This document shows positions 37,541 to 46,182 of a DNA stretch of 64,000 nt, in pieces. The DNA comes from Marinithermus hydrothermalis DSM 14884 (GTDB taxonomy: Bacteria; Deinococcota; Deinococci; Deinococcales; Marinithermaceae), in the NCBI RefSeq assembly GCF_000195335.1, contig NC_015387.1, forward strand, positions 1,360,001 through 1,424,000. Direction: 5' to 3'. Position 1 is the stretch's first letter; each line of letters starts with the position of its first letter. A model generated the notes under the pieces. The model was not told the origin of the DNA, made no database searches, and saw only the letters and a list, made by a program, of their open reading frames with translations. The translations under genes and the position numbers were made by a program.

Positions 37541-39847
37541 CTAGTTCCGGAGCGGCTTGCCCGTTTTGAGCGTGTGGGCGATGCGCTCCTGGGTCTTCTT
37601 GGTGCCGAGGAGCTTCAGGAAAGCCTCGCGCTCGAGGTCGAGGATGTCCACCTCGCTCACCTCGCGCGGCGGGCCGTCCCCCCCGGAGAGGACGTAGGCG
37701 AGCTCGTTCGCGATCCGGACCTCGTGGTCCGTGATCTGCCGGGCCTCGCGCAAGGACCACGCCGCGTAGCGCAGGTTGCCCAGCGCCTCCCGGCCCAGCG
37801 CGGTAATGGTTCGCGGCGCGGGCGGCACGTAGTCCTCAGCGAGCTCGAGCACCCGCCGTTTCGCGTCCGCGATGAGTCGGTCCCGGTTCATGGTGATCCC
37901 GTCCCCGTCGCGCAAGAATCCCATCGCGCGGGCCTCGAGGGCCGAGGTGCTCGTCTGGGCCAGGGCGATCAGCTCGAACGCGCGGCGCACGGCCTCGAAG
38001 GGGTCGGCCTCCTTGTAGGGCTTGAGGGCCTCGGTGAAGCGGAAGAGCATCTCCTTGGTGCCGCCCCCGGCGGGGATCAGGCCCACCCCGGTCTCGACCA
38101 GGCCCATGTACAGCTCGGCGTGGGCCTGGACGCGGTCCGCGTGCAGGGTGAACTCCGCCCCGCCCCCGAGCGTGAGCCCGAACGGCGCAACCACGACCGG
38201 GAAGGGGGCCTGCCGGAGGCTCATCGTCCCTTTTTGGAAGGCCCGCACCGCGAGCTCGAGCTCGTCCCACTCGCCCTCCTGGGCGAGCATCAGGATGAGG
38301 GCCAGGTTCGCGCCGGCGCTGAAGGCCCGCTCGTGCTCGTTCCCGATCACGAGGCCGGCGTACCCGTCGCGCTGCACGAGCTTCAGCGCGGCGTCGAGCA
38401 TGCGGAAGATCCCCTCCCCGATCGCGTTCATCTTGGTGCGGAACTCGAGGAGGGCCACGCCGTCGCCCAGGTCGATGAGGGCGGCGTCCTTGCTCTCCTT
38501 GAGGACGCGCCCCTCGGCCTTCAGCTCGCTCAGGTGGATCGCGCCGGGGATCTCGGGGACGGGCACGTACCCCCCTTCGAAGGCGAGCATCGTACGCCGG
38601 CCGTTCGCCTTCTTGTAGAAGGTGCCGTCCGCTTGCTCGAGGAGGTTGGGCACCCGGAGGCCCGCGGCGTTGAAGGCTGCTTTGAGGGTGTCCAGCCCCA
38701 CCGCGTCCATCTGCTTAAACGGCCCCATGCGCCAGCCGAACCCCCACTCGAGGGCCCGATCCACCGCGGCGAGGTCGTAGGCGATCTCGGGAGCTTTTTC
38801 GAGGGTGTAGTGGCTCGTCGTCAGGAAAAGCTCCTTCATGAAGGGCCCGTACGGCTCGGGCAGCTCGAGGACCGCGGCGAGACGCTTCTCGAGGGGCAGG
38901 GCCTGGACCGCCTCGAGGCCGGGGATCCGGGGTTTCTGGCGGGGGGCGTAGCTGCCCGTGCGCCAGTCGAGGGTGTGGATCTCCTTGCCCTCCTTGCGGT
39001 AGAACCCGGCCCCGGTCTTCTCCCCAAGCCGCCCCTCCGCCACCAGGCGGTCCACCCACTCCGGGAGGGTGAAGGGCTCCCCGGTGGCCTCGGCCAGCTC
39101 GGTGGCCACGTGCTTCAACACGTCCAGCCCGGTGAGGTCCGCGGTGCGGAAGGTCGCGGACTTGGGCCGGCCGATGAGGGGGCCGGTGAGGGCGTCCACC
39201 TCGTCAATGGTGAGGCCGTGCTTCTCCATGAGGTGAACGGCCTGGAGCATGCCGTACACGCCGAGGCGGTTCGCGATGAAGCCGGGCACGTCCTTAGCGC
39301 GCACGAGGCCCTTGCCGAGGATGCGGTCCGCGAAGCGCTCGATGGCCTCGGTCACCTCGGGAAGGGTGTCCGGCGTCGGGATGATCTCGAGGAGGTGCAG
39401 GTACCGGGGCGGGTTGAAGAAGTGGGTTCCGAGGAAGCGCTGCTTGAAGGCCTCGCTGCGCCCCTCGGTCAGGAGCCGCATGGGGATCCCCGAGGTGTTG
39501 GAGCTCACGATCGCGTGGGGGCTGAGGATCTTCTCGAGCTTCGCGTACAGTTCGCGTTTCGGCTCGAGTTTCTCGATGATCGCTTCGATGACCCAGTCGC
39601 AGGTCGCGAGCTTCTCGAGGTCGTCCTCGGTGTTGCCGATCTCGATGAGGGCCGCGCGTTCCTTGGCCATGAAGGCCGCGGGACGGGCCTTCATGGCGCG
39701 CTCGAGGCCGCGTTTCGCGGGTGCGTTGCGGTCGTCCTTTCCGGGAATGTCGAGGAGCACGACGGGAACACCGGCGGAGGCCACCAGGGCCGCGATGCCG
39801 CTCCCCATCGTGCCCGCACCGACGACGCCTACTTTCTTGATGCGCAT
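37541..39847 (-). CDS. 3-hydroxyacyl-CoA dehydrogenase / enoyl-CoA hydratase (FadN-type)
   Basis: A 768-aa bifunctional beta-oxidation enzyme with the dehydrogenase first (NAD site VGVVGAGTMGSGIAALVAS; SSNTSGIPMRLL; FLGTHFFNPPRYLHLLEI; DVPGFIANRL) and the enoyl-CoA hydratase last (AFSAGANLALIL oxyanion loop; GVGLIPAGGGTKEML). This order is that of Bacillus FadN, opposite to E. coli FadB. Start ATG 39847 has AAGGAGGAGAAG before it. It heads the fadN-fadA-fadE operon, and its promoter is covered by palindromes at 39862-39884. Confidence 0.93.
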   Translation of the reverse strand: MRIKKVGVVGAGTMGSGIAALVASAGVPVVLLDIPGKDDRNAPAKRGLERAMKARPAAFMAKERAALIEIGNTEDDLEKLATCDWVIEAIIEKLEPKRELYAKLEKILSPHAIVSSNTSGIPMRLLTEGRSEAFKQRFLGTHFFNPPRYLHLLEIIPTPDTLPEVTEAIERFADRILGKGLVRAKDVPGFIANRLGVYGMLQAVHLMEKHGLTIDEVDALTGPLIGRPKSATFRTADLTGLDVLKHVATELAEATGEPFTLPEWVDRLVAEGRLGEKTGAGFYRKEGKEIHTLDWRTGSYAPRQKPRIPGLEAVQALPLEKRLAAVLELPEPYGPFMKELFLTTSHYTLEKAPEIAYDLAAVDRALEWGFGWRMGPFKQMDAVGLDTLKAAFNAAGLRVPNLLEQADGTFYKKANGRRTMLAFEGGYVPVPEIPGAIHLSELKAEGRVLKESKDAALIDLGDGVALLEFRTKMNAIGEGIFRMLDAALKLVQRDGYAGLVIGNEHERAFSAGANLALILMLAQEGEWDELELAVRAFQKGTMSLRQAPFPVVVAPFGLTLGGGAEFTLHADRVQAHAELYMGLVETGVGLIPAGGGTKEMLFRFTEALKPYKEADPFEAVRRAFELIALAQTSTSALEARAMGFLRDGDGITMNRDRLIADAKRRVLELAEDYVPPAPRTITALGREALGNLRYAAWSLREARQITDHEVRIANELAYVLSGGDGPPREVSEVDILDLEREAFLKLLGTKKTQERIAHTLKTGKPLRN

Positions 39848-39861
39848 GCTCTTCTCCTCCT

Positions 39862-39884
39862 TATACCGGGTATAAATTTATACC
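39862..39884. promoter_or_regulatory. Overlapping palindromic operators upstream of the fadN-type gene
   Basis: GGTATAAATTTATACC (39869-39884) is a perfect 16-bp palindrome. TATACCGGGTATA (39862-39874) is a second one sharing the GGTATA half-site. The first covers the -10 of the minus-strand promoter, so a repressor here would block fad transcription. Confidence 0.6.
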
Positions 39885-39904
39885 TAGCTTACCCCTTCTG
39901 TCTA
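39877..39904 (-). promoter_or_regulatory. Promoter of the fadN-type operon
   Basis: On minus: TAGACA (39904-39899), a 16-nt spacer, TATAAA (39882-39877). The -10 lies within the 16-bp palindrome. Confidence 0.55.
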
Positions 39905-39966
39905 GCCATCGGCGCACAATCCCTTGTACCTCCCCACCGTACCTGGCACTCGAGGCCCCAAGGCGT

Positions 39967-39972
39967 TATATT
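39967..39972 (+). promoter_or_regulatory. -10 box (TATATT) for the first acyl-CoA ligase
   Basis: TATATT within TTATATTATCC, 45 nt before the ATG at 40018. The hexamer 17 nt upstream (TGGCAC) is a weak -35. A good AAGGAGG site sits at 40001-40007. Confidence 0.4.
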
Positions 39973-40017
39973 ATCCTCGGTGCAAGTTTTGACCTGGTTT
40001 AAGGAGGAAGTACGCTG

Positions 40018-41672
40018 ATGAAACCCTGGCACGCGCACTACGATCCGGGTGTGCCCCATGCCATCCCCGAAATCGAACCGCTACCCACGCTCCTGGAGCG
40101 CACCGCCACGCGCTTCCCGGACCGCGTCGCGCTCGAGTTCCTCGGCCGTCGCCTCACCTACCGCGCGCTCTGGGAAAGCGTCCAGCGCTTCGCCCACGCC
40201 CTCCAAGCCACCGGCCTCGAACCCGGCGAACGCGTCGCCATCATGCTCCCCAACTCCCCCCAGTTCGTCATCGCCTTCTACGGCACCCTCCTCGCCGGTG
40301 GCGTCGTCGTCAACACCAACCCCATGTACACCCCACGCGAGCTCGCCTACCAGCTCCAGGACTCCGGCGCCCAAACCCTCGTCATCCTCGACCTCCTCTG
40401 GCCCCGCTACGCCGAAATCCAAAACGAACACCCCCTCAAAACCGTCATCACCACCGGCATCCAAGACTACCTCCCCTTCCCCAAAAACCTCCTTTACCCC
40501 TTAAAGGTCCGGCGTGAAGGGAAGTGGCCCGGCAAGGTGGGCGGTACGGCCTGGCGGGCGTTCCTCAAGCAGGGGCAAGCCCCCGCGCCGCGGCGGCTCG
40601 AGCTGGACGACCTCGCCCTCCTGCAGTACACCGGCGGCACCACCGGACGCCCCAAAGGCGCCATGCTCACGCACCGGAACCTCGCGGCCAATGCCCTACA
40701 AACCAAGGCGTGGGTTAACGACTTCCGGGAGGGCGAGGAGGTCATTCTCGGGGTGATCCCCTTCTTCCACGTCTACGGCATGACCGTCGCTATGAACCTC
40801 GCGATGATCGGCGGGGCTACCCTGGTCTTGCTGCCGCGCTGGGACACCCAAGAGGTGCTCCGCACCATCCAGCGCACGCGCCCCACCCTCTTCCCCGGGG
40901 TGCCCACCATGTACGTGGCGATCAACACCTCGCCGCTCACCCCCAACTTCGACCTCACGAGCATCCGGGCCTGCATCTCCGGATCCGCTCCCCTGCCGGT
41001 GGAGGTCGCGCGGACCTTCGAGCGGATCACCGGGGCGAAGCTCGTCGAAGGGTACGGCCTAACCGAAGCCAGCCCCGTCACGCACTGCAACCCGATCTAC
41101 GGCACCCGCAAGGAAGGCTCGATCGGGGTGCCCTTCCCTTCCGTGGACGCCCAGGTCCTCGGCCCCGACGGCCAGCCCCTACCCCCAGGCCAGATCGGCG
41201 AACTCGCCGTCAAAGGCCCCAACATCATGAAAGGCTACTGGAACCGCCCCGAAGAAACCCAGCAAGCCCTCAAAAACGGCTGGCTCCTCACCGGCGACAT
41301 GGCCCGCATGGACGAAGACGGGTACTTCTACATCGTCGACCGCAAAAAGACCTCATCATCGCCGGCGGCTACAACATCTACCCCCGCGAGGTCGAAGAAG
41401 TCCTCTACGCACACCCCGCCGTCAAAGAAGCCGCCGTCATCGGCGTCCCAGACCCCTACCGCGGCGAAACCGTCAAAGCCTACGTCGTCCTCAAAGACGA
41501 GTACCGCGGCAAAATCACCCAAGCCGACCTCGAACAGCACTGCCGCGCCCACCTCGCCGCCTACAAGGTCCCCAAACAATGGGCCTTCAAAACCGAACTC
41601 CCCAAAACCGCCGTCGGAAAAATCCTCCGGCGGGAGCTGCGCGAGGAAGAGGCCCGCGCCTCCAAGGGGTAG
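40018..41672 (+). CDS. Long-chain acyl-CoA ligase, first copy, frameshifted at an A5 run
   Basis: FadD-type enzyme that activates fatty acids for beta-oxidation. Motifs: [54 protein letters not shown]. After DRKK the frame is lost: the run is AAAAA (41344-41348) where the second copy has six A, so translation from 40018 ends at 41739 with a Ser/Pro-rich tail. Downstream DNA still encodes the proper end ([19 protein letters not shown] to EARASKG, stop 41670-41672), and matches the second copy base for base until 41634. Hence recent mutation, recent gene conversion or sequence error. As written, the product lacks the C-terminal catalytic domain. Confidence 0.85.
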
Positions 41673-41689
41673 AAAAGGTACCGCGTCCA

Positions 41690-41740
41690 TTGCACGCGGT
41701 CCAAGGTTGAGCTATCCTAGAGGGAAGATCACCCTCTAGG
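41690..41740 (+). promoter_or_regulatory. Promoter and operator-like palindrome of the second acyl-CoA ligase
   Basis: TTGCAC (41690-41695), 17-nt spacer, TATCCT (41713-41718). The inverted repeat CCTAGAGGG-N7-CCCTCTAGG (41716-41740) spans the -10 and start site. Its right arm runs into the AGGAGG ribosome-binding site. Confidence 0.6.
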
Positions 41741-41749
41741 AGGCCTCAG

Positions 41750-43429
41750 ATGCAGCGTCCTTGGTACGCACACTACGATCCCGGTGTACCTCACGAGGTC
41801 GAGTACCCCGAGGTTCCCGTATGGCACCTCCTCAAGGAGAGCGCCGAACGCTACGGGGACCTCGTCGCCCTTGACTTCCTAGGGCACCGCCTCACCTACC
41901 GCGCGCTCTGGGAAAGCGTCCAGCGCTTCGCCCACGCCCTCCAAGCCACCGGCCTCGAACCCGGCGAACGCGTCGCCATCATGCTCCCCAACTCCCCCCA
42001 GTTCGTCATCGCCTTCTACGGCACCCTCCTCGCCGGTGGCGTCGTCGTCAACACCAACCCCATGTACACCCCACGCGAGCTCGCCTACCAGCTCCAGGAC
42101 TCCGGCGCCCAAACCCTCGTCATCCTCGACCTCCTCTGGCCCCGCTACGCCGAAATCCAAAACGAACACCCCCTCAAAACCGCCATCACCACCGGCATCC
42201 AAGACTACCTCCCCTTCCCCAAAAACCTCCTCTTTCCCTTAAAGGCCCGCAGAGAAAAACGCTGGGTCCACCTGCCCCAGTACCCGTGGCGCCACGACCT
42301 CAAGACTCTACTCAAACGCCACGCCCCCACCCCTACCCCCGTCCCAACCGACCCCGACGACCTCGCTCTCCTGCAGTACACCGGCGGCACCACCGGACGC
42401 CCCAAAGGCGCCATGCTCACCCACCGCAACCTCGTCGCGAACGTCCACCAGATCCTGGCCTGGGCGCCCCAGCTCGAGCGCGGCCGGGAGGTAATCCTGT
42501 GCGTGCTGCCCTTCTTCCACGTCTACGGGATGACCGTGGGGATGAACTACGGGATCGCTCTAGGGGCAAAGCTCGTGCTGCTGCCGCGCTTCGAGGTCAA
42601 GGAGGTCGTGGAGGCCCTCGAAAAGCACAAGGTCACCCTCTTTCCCGGGGTACCCACCCTGTACGTCGCGGTGAACAACTTCCCCGGAATCGAACAGCGC
42701 AAGGTCGACACGCTCAAGGTCTGTAACTCCGGCGCGGCGCCCTTGCCGGTAGAGGTCCTCGAGGAGTTCGAGAAGCGCACCGGGGCCAAGATCGCGGAAG
42801 GGTACGGCCTAACCGAAGCCAGCCCCGTCACGCACAGCAACCCCGTGCACGGCACGCGGAAAAAGGGCTCGATCGGGGTGCCGCTTCCCTCCGTGGACGC
42901 CCAGGTCCTCGGCCCCGACGGCCAGCCCCTACCCCCAGGCCAGATCGGCGAACTCGCCGTCAAAGGCCCCAACATCATGAAAGGCTACTGGAACCGCCCC
43001 GAAGAAACCCAGCAAGCCCTCAAAAACGGCTGGCTCCTCACCGGCGACATGGCCCGCATGGACGAAGACGGGTACTTCTACATCGTCGACCGCAAAAAAG
43101 ACCTCATCATCGCCGGCGGCTACAACATCTACCCCCGCGAGGTCGAAGAAGTCCTCTACGCACACCCCGCCGTCAAAGAAGCCGCCGTCATCGGCGTCCC
43201 AGACCCCTACCGCGGCGAAACCGTCAAAGCCTACGTCGTCCTCAAAGACGAGTACCGCGGCAAAATCACCCAAGCCGACCTCGAACAGCACTGCCGCGCC
43301 CACCTCGCCGCCTACAAGGTCCCCAAACAATGGGCCTTCAAAACCGAACTCCCCAAAACCGCCGTCGGAAAAATCCTCCGGCGGGCCCTGCGCGAGGCGG
43401 AAGCCGCGGAGGAAGAGCAAGCCACCTGA
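41750..43429 (+). CDS. Long-chain acyl-CoA ligase, second copy
   Basis: Intact FadD-type ligase of 559 aa. Motifs: [19 protein letters not shown] (ATP/phosphate loop), [50 protein letters not shown] and the catalytic Lys in [14 protein letters not shown]. It is a tandem duplicate of the upstream copy: blocks 41888-42230 and 42890-43385 are practically identical to it while the stretches between differ clearly. It has its own promoter and a palindromic operator, so it may be expressed separately. Different middle segments suggest different chain-length preference. Confidence 0.94.
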   Translation: MQRPWYAHYDPGVPHEVEYPEVPVWHLLKESAERYGDLVALDFLGHRLTYRALWESVQRFAHALQATGLEPGERVAIMLPNSPQFVIAFYGTLLAGGVVVNTNPMYTPRELAYQLQDSGAQTLVILDLLWPRYAEIQNEHPLKTAITTGIQDYLPFPKNLLFPLKARREKRWVHLPQYPWRHDLKTLLKRHAPTPTPVPTDPDDLALLQYTGGTTGRPKGAMLTHRNLVANVHQILAWAPQLERGREVILCVLPFFHVYGMTVGMNYGIALGAKLVLLPRFEVKEVVEALEKHKVTLFPGVPTLYVAVNNFPGIEQRKVDTLKVCNSGAAPLPVEVLEEFEKRTGAKIAEGYGLTEASPVTHSNPVHGTRKKGSIGVPLPSVDAQVLGPDGQPLPPGQIGELAVKGPNIMKGYWNRPEETQQALKNGWLLTGDMARMDEDGYFYIVDRKKDLIIAGGYNIYPREVEEVLYAHPAVKEAAVIGVPDPYRGETVKAYVVLKDEYRGKITQADLEQHCRAHLAAYKVPKQWAFKTELPKTAVGKILRRALREAEAAEEEQAT

Positions 43430-43453
43430 CCACCCCAGCTTGGTGTTATTAAA

Positions 43454-43481
43454 TCGCCCCCGCCAATCCCGGCGGGGGCGA
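43454..43481 (-). terminator. Rho-independent terminator of ppdK
   Basis: An 11-bp stem (TCGCCCCCGCC / GGCGGGGGCGA) with a 6-nt loop is followed on the minus strand by TTTAATAAC. It can also stop plus-strand RNA from the acyl-CoA ligase. Confidence 0.8.
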
Positions 43482-43497
43482 CGCGGGTGGGGGCGCA

Positions 43498-46104
43498 TCA
43501 GACGCTCACGGGCCGTTCACGGCGCCGCGCGGCCTGCGCCGCAGCGAGCCGCGCGGTGAGCACCCGGTAGGGCGAAGCCGAAACGTAATCCAAGCCCAGC
43601 TCCGCCGCGAGGCGCACGGACCGGGCCTCGCCCCCGTGCTCGCCGCAGATGCCGAGCTTCAAAGCGGGGTTGGCGGCGCGACCGCGCTCGATCGCGATCC
43701 GCAACAGCTCCGCGACCCCCGCCGCGTCCAGCTCCGCGGTAGGGTCGAAGGCCCACCAGCGCGCCTCGAGGTACGCGGGCGCGAACGCTCCTGCATCGTC
43801 CCGGCTGATGCCGTAGGTGAGCTGGGTCAGGTCGTTCGTACCGAAGCTGAAGAACTCCACCTCCCGGGCGATCTCCCCGGCCAGCAAGGCCGCCCGCGGG
43901 GTCTCGATCATGGTGCCGATCGGAACATCCAAGCCGTAGGCCTCGAGAAGCGGGTCGATCAAGGCCCGCGCGGCACGCACCTCCTCCGGCCCGGACACCA
44001 GGGGGAGCATCACCTCCGGCCGGGGGTCCCGCCCCTCGGCCTTGAGTTCCCGGGTCGCCTCGAGGAGCGCCGTGAGCTGCATCTTGAGGATCTCGGGGCG
44101 CACCAGGAGCAGCCGGATCCCCCGGAAGCCCAGCATGGGGTTGGCCTCCTCCAAGACGCGCACCCGCTCGAGCAGCTCGGCCTCGTGCGGCTCGAGCGCC
44201 CCTGCGGCCTCCTTGCGCTCGAGGGCCACGCGGTCGGGCAGGAACTCGTGCAGCGGCGGGTCCAGGAGGCGCACCGTGACCGGCAGGCCGTCCATGGCCT
44301 CGAGCAGGCCCTTGAAGTCGGTCTTTTGGAAGGCGGCGAGGCGCTCGAGGGCCTGGGCCTCCTCCTCCGGGGTGCGCGCCAGGATCAAGCGCCGCACCCA
44401 GGGGAGCCGGTCCTCGGCGAAGAACATGTGCTCGGTGCGCACGAGACCGATGCCTTCCGCTCCGAGCTCGCGCGCTTTCCGGGCGTCCTCGGGGGTGTCC
44501 GCGTTCGCGCGGACCCCGAGCTTACGGAAGGGTTCGGCCCAGGAGAGGAGCCGGTCCAGGTGTTGGCTGCCCTGTCCCTGGACGAGGGGGACCGCCCCGG
44601 CGTACACGGCGCCGGTCGTACCGTCGATGGTAATGGGGTCGCCTTCCTTGAGCTCGAGGTCCCCGAGGCGGAAGGTGCCGGCCTCCACATCCAGGACCAG
44701 CCCGGACGCCCCCACGACCGCGGGCACGCCCATGCCGCGCGCCACGACCGCGGCGTGGCTCGTCATCCCGCCCCGGGCGGTCAGGATGCCTTTCGCGGCG
44801 TGCATGCCGCCCACGTCCTCCGGGGTGGTCTCGGGGCGCACCAGGATGACGGGCTTCCCCTCCCGGCTCCACGCTTCGGCAGCCTCCGCGGTGAGTACCG
44901 CGTGCCCGACCGCCGCGCCTGGGGAGGCGGGCAGTCCTTTGAGGTGTGGTTTCGGGGCCCGCGCGTAGTCTACGCGCGCCTGGAGGAGTTGCGGGAGGGT
45001 GTTGGCGTCCACCCGGTCCACAGCCTCCTCCTTAGCGATGAGCCCTTCCTCCGCCATCTCGACCGCGATGCGCACCGCGGCTTCTGGGGTGCGCTTGCCG
45101 CTGCGGGTCTGGAGGAGGTAGAGCCGGCCGCGCTCCACGGTGAACTCGAAGTCCTGCATGTCCCCGAAGTGGCGCTCGAGGATGGCGGCGACCTTTTCGA
45201 GCTCGGCGTACACGTCCGGCGCGTAGATCCGGAGGCGCTCGAGGGGCTCGGGGGTGCGGATCCCGGCCACCACGTCCTCGCCCTGCGCGTTGCGCAGGTA
45301 CTCGCCATAGAGGCCCTTCTCGCCGGTGGAGGGGTTGCGGGTGAACCCCACGCCGGTGCCGGAGTCCTCGCCGAGGTTGCCGAAGACCATGGCCTGCACG
45401 TTGACCGCGGTGCCCAGGTCGTCCGGGATCTGGTAGAGGCGGCGGTAGGTCTTGGCCCGGGGGTTGTTCCAGCTTTTAAAGACGGCTTCGACCGCGCCTT
45501 TGAGTTGTTCCCAGGGGTCCTCGGGGAAGGTCTTGCCTTCCTCGCGGATGCGTTCCTTGAAGGCGTAGGCCAGCTCCTCGAGGTCCTCGGGGGCGAGGTC
45601 GATGTCCCGTTCAACCCCGGCCTGGGCTTTTTTGGCCTCGATCAGGCGGTCGAAATGCGCCGCGTCCACGCCCAGCGCGACCTCACCGTACATCTGGATG
45701 AAGCGGCGGTAGCTGTCCCAAGCGAAGCGGGGGTTGCCCGTGGCGCGCGCGAGGGCGGCCACCCCGTCGAGGGTGAGGCCGAGGTTGAGGATGGTGTCCA
45801 TCATGCCAGGCATGGAAACCGGCGCTCCGCTGCGCACCGAAAGTAGAAGGGGGGGGCCTTCAGTCCCCCCAAAGCGTTTTTGGGTCTGGGTCTCAAGCCG
45901 CGCTACAGCGGCCTCGATCTCGGCCCATAGGCCTTCGGGCAGACCCTGGCCGGCCAGGTAGGCGCGACAGGCCTCGGTGGTCACGGTGAACCCTGGGGGC
46001 ACCGGCAGGCCCAGCCGCGTCATTTCCGCGAGCGCGAAGCCTTTGCCTCCCAAAAGGTCACGCCCTAAGCCGTCCGCGGCGTCAAAGGCGTAGATCCAAC
46101 GCAT
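43498..46104 (-). CDS. ppdK: Pyruvate, phosphate dikinase
   Basis: Reversibly converts pyruvate, ATP and phosphate to PEP, AMP and PPi. The 868-aa enzyme has the nucleotide-binding domain (GGKGFALAEMTRLGLPVPPGF; LLSVRSGAPVSMPGMMDTIL), the swivelling phospho-His domain (GGMTSHAAVVARGMGVPAV) and the PEP/pyruvate barrel with the C-terminal catalytic Cys (LGICGEHGGEARS). I choose ATG 46104 over the GTG one codon earlier, because GGAGG lies 7 nt before it. It follows iscS by 78 nt with its own inverted-repeat region. Confidence 0.95.
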   Translation of the reverse strand: MRWIYAFDAADGLGRDLLGGKGFALAEMTRLGLPVPPGFTVTTEACRAYLAGQGLPEGLWAEIEAAVARLETQTQKRFGGTEGPPLLLSVRSGAPVSMPGMMDTILNLGLTLDGVAALARATGNPRFAWDSYRRFIQMYGEVALGVDAAHFDRLIEAKKAQAGVERDIDLAPEDLEELAYAFKERIREEGKTFPEDPWEQLKGAVEAVFKSWNNPRAKTYRRLYQIPDDLGTAVNVQAMVFGNLGEDSGTGVGFTRNPSTGEKGLYGEYLRNAQGEDVVAGIRTPEPLERLRIYAPDVYAELEKVAAILERHFGDMQDFEFTVERGRLYLLQTRSGKRTPEAAVRIAVEMAEEGLIAKEEAVDRVDANTLPQLLQARVDYARAPKPHLKGLPASPGAAVGHAVLTAEAAEAWSREGKPVILVRPETTPEDVGGMHAAKGILTARGGMTSHAAVVARGMGVPAVVGASGLVLDVEAGTFRLGDLELKEGDPITIDGTTGAVYAGAVPLVQGQGSQHLDRLLSWAEPFRKLGVRANADTPEDARKARELGAEGIGLVRTEHMFFAEDRLPWVRRLILARTPEEEAQALERLAAFQKTDFKGLLEAMDGLPVTVRLLDPPLHEFLPDRVALERKEAAGALEPHEAELLERVRVLEEANPMLGFRGIRLLLVRPEILKMQLTALLEATRELKAEGRDPRPEVMLPLVSGPEEVRAARALIDPLLEAYGLDVPIGTMIETPRAALLAGEIAREVEFFSFGTNDLTQLTYGISRDDAGAFAPAYLEARWWAFDPTAELDAAGVAELLRIAIERGRAANPALKLGICGEHGGEARSVRLAAELGLDYVSASPYRVLTARLAAAQAARRRERPVSV

Positions 46105-46153
46105 CACACGCCCTCCTCTCCCCTTCAGGGTAGCGGGGCGTGGAAACGTGGAA

Positions 46154-46182
46154 ATGGTGTATACGAAGGGTTAGTACACCAT
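46154..46182. promoter_or_regulatory. Inverted repeat in the ppdK promoter region
   Basis: ATGGTGTA-N13-TACACCAT (46154-46182) lies 50 nt before ppdK. A TATACA (minus) sits inside it as possible -10. The iscS stop is just next to it, so the repeat may alternatively be a transcript end signal. Confidence 0.4.

Noticed and set aside
34898-40018. A 1706-codon open frame on plus through the beta-oxidation operon
   Set aside because: It is antisense to three certain genes (acyl-CoA dehydrogenase, thiolase, FadN-type) and exists because high-GC codon bias removes stops in that frame. Its translation is low-complexity and shows no domain.
43636-45846. A 736-codon open frame on plus across ppdK
   Set aside because: Antisense shadow of the certain ppdK gene, with no ribosome-binding site or motif.
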